Below the pieces are notes generated by a model. It did no database searches. It was not told where the DNA came from and was given only the letters and a program-made list of their open reading frames with translations. Source: a virus. From it: a stretch of 37,264 nt of DNA. This document shows positions 8,931-15,900 of this stretch, in pieces (within the stretch, counting starts at the first letter, position 1; each line of letters begins with the position of its first letter). Location of the stretch: positions 1 to 37,264 of IMG/VR virus record IMGVR_UViG_3300020182_000084, one strand, 5' to 3'. A program made the translations under genes and the position numbers.

Positions 8931-9242
8931 TTAATTCTCCCAAGGAAAACCAGTACCATTAATAGCAGGAGGAGTGGATATCATATTAGCTATTGAAGCT
9001 GAATTTTCTTGTTCTATAAGAGCTGTATCAACTAGAGATGTAATCCAACTTAAAACATTTTCTTGAGTTAGGTTTTCAAATTCAATAAAACCTGGGGTAT
9101 CTATTGATCCTGTTACTTCTATCTCCCCATTATATCTTTCTCCAACTTCTTCATGAAGAGAATCAACTATGAATGAAATTCTATTTATTATTCCAGTACT
9201 TATTTCTCTTTCAAGTTCTGTAATTCTATAATTATGTACCAT
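8931..9242 (-). CDS. Small protein ending in PWEN, possibly structural
   Basis: A 103-aa protein with no signal peptide or membrane segment. It begins MVHNYRITELEREISTGI, has a beta-rich centre (ISFIVDSLHEE, YNGEIEVTGSIDTPGF), then an acidic helix with Trp (LTQENVLSWITSLVDTALIEQ) and ends GTGFPWEN. The overall plan (beta strands, an ENV-x-x-W helix, a final Pro-Trp) recalls small hypothetical proteins found among structural genes of cyanomyoviruses and other marine T4-like phages. I know of no proven function. It has its own upstream late motif and a terminator-like hairpin downstream, so it appears to be a separate unit interrupting the glycan cassette. Confidence 0.65.
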   Translation of the reverse strand: MVHNYRITELEREISTGIINRISFIVDSLHEEVGERYNGEIEVTGSIDTPGFIEFENLTQENVLSWITSLVDTALIEQENSASIANMISTPPAINGTGFPWEN

Positions 9243-9253
9243 GTTTATTGTTA

Positions 9254-9269
9254 TTTTGTTATAAATATA
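9254..9269 (-). promoter_or_regulatory. Candidate late-promoter motif upstream of the 103-aa gene
   Basis: The sense strand reads ATATATTTATAACAAAA, ending 12 bp before the ATG at 9242. It matches the motif seen before gp13, gp18, gp19, gp20 and others. Confidence 0.45.
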
Positions 9270-9279
9270 TAATTTTTAT

Positions 9280-9846
9280 TTAATGTATTGGTTTTATCCA
9301 ACTATCATCAAGGTATGTTTTAAATGGTTCTTGAAATGCTTCATTTACCGCACGTACTACACCAGGCCATTCTTTTTGGTAATCGTGTCCACCTATTAAT
9401 TGTTTAGTTTTGGGTGTGTATAATTTTATATCTTTTTTTACCGATTCGTAATCATGGGCACCATCTATATAAATAAAATCAAAGTAACCATCTGGAAAGA
9501 TGTTTGATATATTGTAACTATATTCTTTGTGGTGAGTGATATTACTAAAATGGCGAGTATTAAGTTTAAATTCTTCTTTTACATTATCCCATGTTTCGTT
9601 AAATACCAAATTAGATTCTTCTTTTTCTTCGTGAGGGTCTATACAATGAATTTCACTAAATATTCCTAACGAGGCAAACATAAAAGTAGATTCACCTTTA
9701 TATGACCCAATTTCTAACATTTTTAAATTAGATTTATTGTTTAATGTAGAATATATATCATACATTAATTGGTTTAAACCTAAATAAAACCTATTACCCC
9801 ACATATTATTCCATTCAGGATTAGGGTTAAATCTTAATGAACTCAT
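9280..9846 (-). CDS. Class I SAM-dependent methyltransferase (Methyltransf_24 type)
   Basis: A 188-aa Rossmann-fold methyltransferase. SAM motif I is MLEIGSYKGESTFMFAS (43-59), the acidic motif II end is IHCIDPHEE (67-75), and the later FDFIYIDGAHDYESVKKD (122-139) is characteristic of Methyltransf_24-like enzymes that often act on sugars or small hydroxylated substrates. In this context O-methylation of a glycan is plausible but unproven. It starts 1 bp after the dioxygenase gene ends (on the coding strand), so it belongs to the unit running down from the giant fibre. A degenerate copy of this domain is fused to the GT25 protein two genes upstream. Confidence 0.82.
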   Translation of the reverse strand: MSSLRFNPNPEWNNMWGNRFYLGLNQLMYDIYSTLNNKSNLKMLEIGSYKGESTFMFASLGIFSEIHCIDPHEEKEESNLVFNETWDNVKEEFKLNTRHFSNITHHKEYSYNISNIFPDGYFDFIYIDGAHDYESVKKDIKLYTPKTKQLIGGHDYQKEWPGVVRAVNEAFQEPFKTYLDDSWIKPIH

Positions 9847-9847
9847 A

Positions 9848-10567
9848 TTATCCTACTAAGTTTCTATCACACCAATTGTTTTTTGATGATGCTACGTTAT
9901 TATTATTCGATTCTATGTATTCCCAGGCTAAACTAAACCGAGTATTATTTGAAGTATTTGGATAACACCCATGTATCATATTAATATTAAAAAACACAGC
10001 ATAAGGTGCATCTAATTCTAAGTCTAATATCCAATTAGGATTTAATTTTGTTTCATCTATCCATTGTATTCCTTCTATATGGGATATAACATCATGTGGT
10101 ATTATTCCTATTTTATGAGATCCAGGTATAATTCTTAAACATCCATTTTCTTTATTTGTATTTTGAAAATATAGAGCACAACTAATTATATTATCAGGAT
10201 CACCATTAAAATAAAAGTTATCTTGGTGTAAAAATGTTGATACTCCTACTTTGGGTTTCATTGGAAAAAATTTAGATATATAAACATCTAATGTTTCTTC
10301 TGTATTTATTAATTGTTTGGCTGTATTTACAAGGATTTTATTCTTTGCTATTTTTAAAAACTCAGGTTCATACTCGCATGCCCCTTCTATTTTATTTAGG
10401 TTAGTAGGACTATTTAATCTATAGTTACCTTCATGTTCCGTTAAATTAAGAGAATATTTATAGTGTTTTTGGGATATTTTTAATAGATCCTTTAATTCAT
10501 CTTCGGATAAAAAGTCTTTTATTATTACATATCCTAACTCATTAAATTTATTTATATTAAAGTTCAT
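9848..10567 (-). CDS. PhyH-family Fe(II)/2-oxoglutarate dioxygenase
   Basis: A 239-aa phytanoyl-CoA-dioxygenase-like oxygenase. The N-terminus GYVIIKDFLSEDELKDL (12-28) is the usual PhyH opening. The iron facial triad is visible as H114-x-D116 in FLHQDNFYF and distal H199 in MIHGCYPNTS. R210, 11 residues later, suits 2-oxoglutarate binding. RIIPGSHKIG (145-154) is the family's conserved loop. It would use O2 and 2-oxoglutarate to hydroxylate a substrate, here perhaps a sugar or a fibre residue. It overlaps the GT25 gene by 11 bp and is followed 1 bp later by a methyltransferase, which suggests sequential hydroxylation and methylation. Confidence 0.87.
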   Translation of the reverse strand: MNFNINKFNELGYVIIKDFLSEDELKDLLKISQKHYKYSLNLTEHEGNYRLNSPTNLNKIEGACEYEPEFLKIAKNKILVNTAKQLINTEETLDVYISKFFPMKPKVGVSTFLHQDNFYFNGDPDNIISCALYFQNTNKENGCLRIIPGSHKIGIIPHDVISHIEGIQWIDETKLNPNWILDLELDAPYAVFFNINMIHGCYPNTSNNTRFSLAWEYIESNNNNVASSKNNWCDRNLVG

Positions 10568-11897
10568 AATTTTCTTTTTTAATTACCCAACTATTATCAA
10601 ATATTATAGCTTTAGGGGGAGCGTCTTGTATATTGTTACCACCTATAAAACCCTTTTTAGAAATTTTAGGAAAATACCTTTTAATTAAAGGTTTAATATT
10701 TTCTTGTTTTCTATTATTAATATAAAGAAATAATAAATCATCAAAAGATTCAGAAATTAAAGTGGGGTCTTGATTTATATGGTTGATATTTTTATGGAAA
10801 TAATTGTTATTATTAAATCCTATTTTTATATCTTCCCAAGTTAAATTATGTTTAATATTAAATTCATCTTCTCCCTTAAGGGGATCAATAGCATATATAT
10901 TAGAAAATAAACCACTAGAACCAAAATAAAAAGTATTTTCTCCTAAATGGCTGTTTATTTCTACCATTTTTCCTCTTTGATTCAAATTTTTAGATAAAAA
11001 ATCTATTAATCTAATTATACTAAAAAAGTTAAGGTTTAGTTTATCCTTGCTAGAAAAATTTTGAATCCCAAATTTAGGTTCTGATAAGACAATTTCTGTG
11101 TATTCATCTACTTCTTTTGGATGTTTTATATATTTAGCTATGTTTTTATTTAAGATATTACCATTTTCATCAAAAGAAATACCAACCCTTCCCCCTCCTT
11201 TTCTAAATTCATTGAAAAAGGTGTCTGAATCAGATACACTTGAATGGGAAAGATCGGATATTTGGAGAAAAATACTATTTTTTAATGTAAAAGAATTATG
11301 AGTATTATAAAATTGTTCTAGGTACACATCCGCTGCGTTTTTAATAGGTAAGACCTTATTAGTTAAAACTTTGAGCATATGATTAGTTGCAATATAAGAA
11401 TGGGCTCCTTCCCAATTTGAACTAGGGGTTGGGAGAGTTAAATATTTTCCAACATTTAAACCCTCAGTATTTTGATTTTTTTTACCTAAATGAATTAAAT
11501 CGTAATTAGAATTTTCAATTTCATTAATAATTTTAGAGTATTCATCAGTAAAAGTATTGTCGGTATTTAGTATTGGTTTATGTAAAATAATATCATCTTC
11601 TAAAAATAAAGCATTTTTTACACCATCAGATAAAGCCTGATCCCATGCCTTTTTATGGGATAGAGCACAAGCAAATACTCCCATAGTTACCATACCATTA
11701 GGATCAAAAAAAGAGGAATTTAATATTTTATCTTTTAACAATTGTTCTTGGTTAAGGTCTTTACCATCTATTGCTTCTATAAAAGTAAAATCAATATTAG
11801 GAAAATTATCTATTAAAGTTTTTTTTCTGTCTAGTCTGCGTTTTAGGTTTATAACATAGATTTTATCAAAACCAAGTGTAGAGTATTTTGTATTCAT
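10557..11897 (-). CDS. GT25 glycosyltransferase fused to a degenerate methyltransferase domain
   Basis: A 446-aa two-domain protein. Residues ~10-225 are GT25 (LOS/procollagen-type glycosyltransferase): DKIYVINLKRRLDRK (11-25), FIEAIDGKDL (39-48), GVFACALSHKKAWDQAL (73-89) and the metal-binding LEDD (99-102). Residues ~308-441 align with the neighbouring 188-aa methyltransferase: MVEINSHLGENTFYFGSSGL, YAIDPL, NLTWEDIK, FIGGNN and DNSWVIK all have counterparts. The SAM-binding Gly in motif I is Asn315, and the IDGAHDY block has become INNRKQE (393-399), so this domain is probably inactive. It lies 1 bp after the 349-aa GT gene and overlaps the dioxygenase gene by 11 bp. The GT25 call is firm; the substrate is unknown. 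Confidence 0.85.
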   Translation of the reverse strand: MNTKYSTLGFDKIYVINLKRRLDRKKTLIDNFPNIDFTFIEAIDGKDLNQEQLLKDKILNSSFFDPNGMVTMGVFACALSHKKAWDQALSDGVKNALFLEDDIILHKPILNTDNTFTDEYSKIINEIENSNYDLIHLGKKNQNTEGLNVGKYLTLPTPSSNWEGAHSYIATNHMLKVLTNKVLPIKNAADVYLEQFYNTHNSFTLKNSIFLQISDLSHSSVSDSDTFFNEFRKGGGRVGISFDENGNILNKNIAKYIKHPKEVDEYTEIVLSEPKFGIQNFSSKDKLNLNFFSIIRLIDFLSKNLNQRGKMVEINSHLGENTFYFGSSGLFSNIYAIDPLKGEDEFNIKHNLTWEDIKIGFNNNNYFHKNINHINQDPTLISESFDDLLFLYINNRKQENIKPLIKRYFPKISKKGFIGGNNIQDAPPKAIIFDNSWVIKKENYEL

Positions 11898-11898
11898 A

Positions 11899-12948
11899 TT
11901 ATAAGGAATCTAAGAAAAAATGGTATTTTTCTTTTAAAAAATTATCATTTAAAAACTTTATATTATTAACTTCTTGGTACAATATATCCTTTAAATCACT
12001 ATCAGAAGTATTTTTAATTTGTATAATAGTTTTTGTTATTTCATTGTAATTACACTTAGATATAAAGGGGTAATTTGGTAAAAATTCGGATATTGGCAAA
12101 TTTGGGGATATTATAGGTACCATACCATTTACCATACTATATAATGTTTGTAAATCAAAAGAATTATAAAGTCCTATATTAGCATATATATGGTTAGTTT
12201 TATAAAAATTACTGAAGTTTCTTAATTGACCTTTAAAACTGATATTAGAATGTAATGCCGTTGCATTATTTATTAAAGGTTGAGTTGTAAATGGACTTCT
12301 TCCATGTTTCCCATATATTTTCAAATTATAGTCAGATAAAGAGGCTAATGAAGGAATTAAATGCCCAAACCCATTATTAAATGAAGGTATACCATTAAAT
12401 CCTATATTATTATTAGGTTTAAAATAGGAAGGATTAAAGGTAATAGATTTTTCTTTTCCTAAAGAAGGGGGAATTATTGTTACTTTTTTATTACTTTGGA
12501 TTTCGTAATAGTTTGTAAAAAGATTAAAGTCTAAATTACTATAAAAAATTAAGGCATCAGCATAATCGTTGTATAATGTATTTTGGGAATTTTTTGATAA
12601 AGAGTTATATGATGAATCAGATTTAAAATTATAATGTTTTAAAATATCAACATCTATATTTTTATGTATTTCAGGAATAGTATCAATTACAAAAATTTTA
12701 GGGATAGAAATATTATCTAAAAAGGGAGTAAGGGATAGTAAAGAAGTTACTTTAAAATCTAATAATACTAAAACATGAGTATAGTTTTTGTTTATACTAT
12801 ATGATAAATTTACATCAGATATTGAATATATATCTTTTTGTTGAAGGTTTAATGTAGAAATTAAATTATCTAAAATAAATAATTCATTCACATACCCCCT
12901 ATCAATATAGTTTGTAATTATACATATCTTCATAGGGGGAATATACAA
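11899..12948 (-). CDS. Putative GT-B glycosyltransferase, degenerate
   Basis: A 349-aa protein with the outline of a GT4-like GT-B enzyme. It has an N-terminal Rossmann start (MKICIITNYIDRGYVNELF), a mid-protein linker VTIIPPSLGKEKS (about 156-168), then a second-domain start NNIGFNGIPSFNNGFGHLIP in place of the usual GRL-x-x-KG. Residues near 255-290 (YANIGLYNSFDLQTLYSMVN, then GMVPIISPNLP) align with the donor-binding EX7E region, but both Glu are missing. It may therefore be a divergent, non-retaining or non-catalytic partner. First gene of the cassette, only 7 bp downstream of the giant fibre gene, and 1 bp from the GT25 gene. An ATG five codons downstream (MKIC) could be the true start. 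Confidence 0.68.
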   Translation of the reverse strand: MYIPPMKICIITNYIDRGYVNELFILDNLISTLNLQQKDIYSISDVNLSYSINKNYTHVLVLLDFKVTSLLSLTPFLDNISIPKIFVIDTIPEIHKNIDVDILKHYNFKSDSSYNSLSKNSQNTLYNDYADALIFYSNLDFNLFTNYYEIQSNKKVTIIPPSLGKEKSITFNPSYFKPNNNIGFNGIPSFNNGFGHLIPSLASLSDYNLKIYGKHGRSPFTTQPLINNATALHSNISFKGQLRNFSNFYKTNHIYANIGLYNSFDLQTLYSMVNGMVPIISPNLPISEFLPNYPFISKCNYNEITKTIIQIKNTSDSDLKDILYQEVNNIKFLNDNFLKEKYHFFLDSL

Positions 12949-12955
12949 AAATATT

Positions 12956-15900
12956 TTAGATATCCCTACTTATTTTTAATTCTAATTCTTCTACTTTAAC
13001 TGTTAAGTCTTTAATTGCTTCAATTAATAAAGGTACAATTTTTTCATAGTTAACGGCTTTATATCCACTATCTCTAGTTGTAACAGCTTCTGGTAGTATT
13101 GCTTCTATTTCTTGTGCAATTACTCCTACATCTTTACCTGTATTACCGTGTATAGTTTTTGTTTCTTCTTTAGTTAATTCTTTCCAATCAAATGTATTAC
13201 CACTTACTCCAATTACTTTACATAAAGAATTTTCTATAGGTTTAATATTACATTTTAATCTTTTATCAGAAGTAGCATAAGCTACAATATCATTTGTTGC
13301 ATCAATTCTACCTGTAGTTGTATTACAAGCATTTCCAGTACCCCCTACATTTAAATGATTTCTAACATGAGAACATTGAGTATAAAAGGTACAATTTTGA
13401 TTTGAAGATAAGTTATAACCAGCAAGAAAGGAATAATCATGACCATTAATGTAATTGCTATACCCACCTAATATAGCACTACAATTAGCACCATTACATA
13501 TACAATTTAGTCTACCTCCTAAGATAGCAGAGGTGTTAGAATTATAAATTTTATTCGTAGTACCTCCAACAATAGAACTCTTAGGTGAACTTACACAAAT
13601 TACATTGAAATCTCCTGCACCTATAAAACTACAATTTGTACCTGTTTGACAGATGCAGTTGTTACATCCTGCAACTATAGCACTATTACCAACACAAGTA
13701 TTAATTTTATTGGCACCTCCTGCTCCTATAAAATTTCCTGAACAAGCAGTATTATTATTGACTATACAATTTACTGATCCTCCTGCTATTACACTAGTTT
13801 TACCACTGGATATATAATTTCTACAACCACCACCAATAAAACTTTCAGTTGAACTTGAACCTGTGTTTTTTAATCCACCAGCTATAGAAAATCTAGTAGC
13901 TGAATTTGTTTGGCTACTTCCTATAGTTATTTGCATAGCCCTAATTTGAGCTAATGCATCTCCATCACCCTCTGTAAAGACATGACATTCACCAGGAGTA
14001 GCATAAACGTTTTGGGCACCATAACCAGCTAAATTATTTAAATCATAAGATATGTTTCCAAAACTATCTCCATCATAATCAAGTATGAATTTCTGGCCTT
14101 CATTAATGGCTATATTTTGGGAATCGTTATGTAATATGTTACCATCAAATGTTAAACTACCTTCAGCATTTAATTGGCCTTGTGTACCTGTTGAAGTTGT
14201 AACTCTGTTGTTACCTAAATTTGTTATAGTAGCTGTTCCGCTTGTTCCTGAAGAACCTGAAGAACCTGAGTTACCTGATGTTCCTGAAGAACCTGAAGAA
14301 CCTGAGTTACCACTTGATCCTGAACTACCTGAAGTACCAGAGTTACCGCTTGTTCCTGATGAACCACTAGAACCTGAGTTACCACTTGATCCTGAACTAC
14401 CTGAAGTACCAGAGTTACCGCTTGTTCCTGATGAACCACTAGAACCACTTGTACCACTTGATCCTGAACTACCTGAAGTACCAGAGTTACCGCTTGTTCC
14501 TGATGAACCACTAGAACCACTTGTACCACTTGATCCTGATGAACCACTTGAACCTGAGTTACCACTTGATCCTGAACTACCTGAAGTACCAGAGTTACCG
14601 CTTGTTCCTGATGAACCACTAGAACCTGAGGTTCCTGATGAACCACTAGAACCTGATGTTCCTGGGGTACCTGTTCCACCACTTGTTCCTGAAGAACCTG
14701 AACTACCCGATGAACCTGAACTACCGGATGAACCCGAAGTTCCTGAATTTCCTGATGAACCAGATGTACCACTTGATCCAGATGAACCTGAAGTTCCAGA
14801 TGAACCACTTGATCCTGAGTTTCCTGAAGAACCACTTGTTCCTGAAGATCCTGATGATCCACTTGTTCCTGAAGAACCTGATGAACCAGATGAACCACTT
14901 GAGCCTGATGTACCACTTGAGCCTGAACTACCACTTGAGCCTGAACTACCACTTGAGCCTGAACTACCTGAGGTTCCACTTGAAGCGGCATTTGTTTCAT
15001 ATCCTACATTACCACTTGAATCTACAACTAATACATCATTACTAGTTGTTATATTAGGTAAATTAGGGGCATTTAAAGTACCATCAATCATTGTTAAACC
15101 TGAACCACTTACAGATAAGATTGGAACACCTGATATATCAGATGCTGCAAATACTATCCCTGTCAAATCATCTGTTACTGAAAATAATTGACCTTGAGAT
15201 CCTTGTACATCTAAAATTGTGCTACCTGATCCTGATACTGTAAGTTTAGTACCATCAAATGTAAAATTAGCTTCAGCATTTAATGCACCTTGAGTTCCTG
15301 TTGATGTAGTTACTCTATTGTTACCTAAATTTGTTATTGTTGCTGTACCACTTGTTCCTGATGAACCAGATGTTCCTGATGAACCACTTGAACCTGAGGA
15401 ACCACTTGAACCTGAAGTTCCAGATGAACCACTTGAACCTGAAGAGCCTGAAGAGCCTGAAGAACCAGATGAACCACTTGAACCAGATGTTCCTGAGGAA
15501 CCTGAAGAGCCTGAATTTCCTGATGAACCTGATGTACCTGATGATCCACTTGAACCTGAAGTTCCAGATGAACCACTTGATCCTGAGTTTCCTGAAGAAC
15601 CACTTGTTCCTGAAGAACCACTTGAACCTGAAGAACCTGAAGTACCACTATTACCTGAACTACCTGATGAACCCGAAGTTCCACTTGAACCAGATGTTCC
15701 TGATGTACCATCATCTCCTCTATCACCTACTAAGGCGAAAGAAACAATTACATCTTCATTATTAGTAAATGGGGATGCAGCTGATGATGCTTGTTCACTT
15801 ATGTTTATTGTCCAATATACACCTAAGTCTGTTAGGTTTGATATTGAAAACAATATAAAATTTTCTGGAGCGAATTTATCCGCTATTCTCATATGACCCT

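Noticed and set aside
9848-11897. True collagen-type hydroxylysine glycosylation
   Set aside because: The triplet repeats contain essentially no Lys and few Pro, and the dioxygenase is PhyH-type. Ser/Thr or sugar modification fits better.
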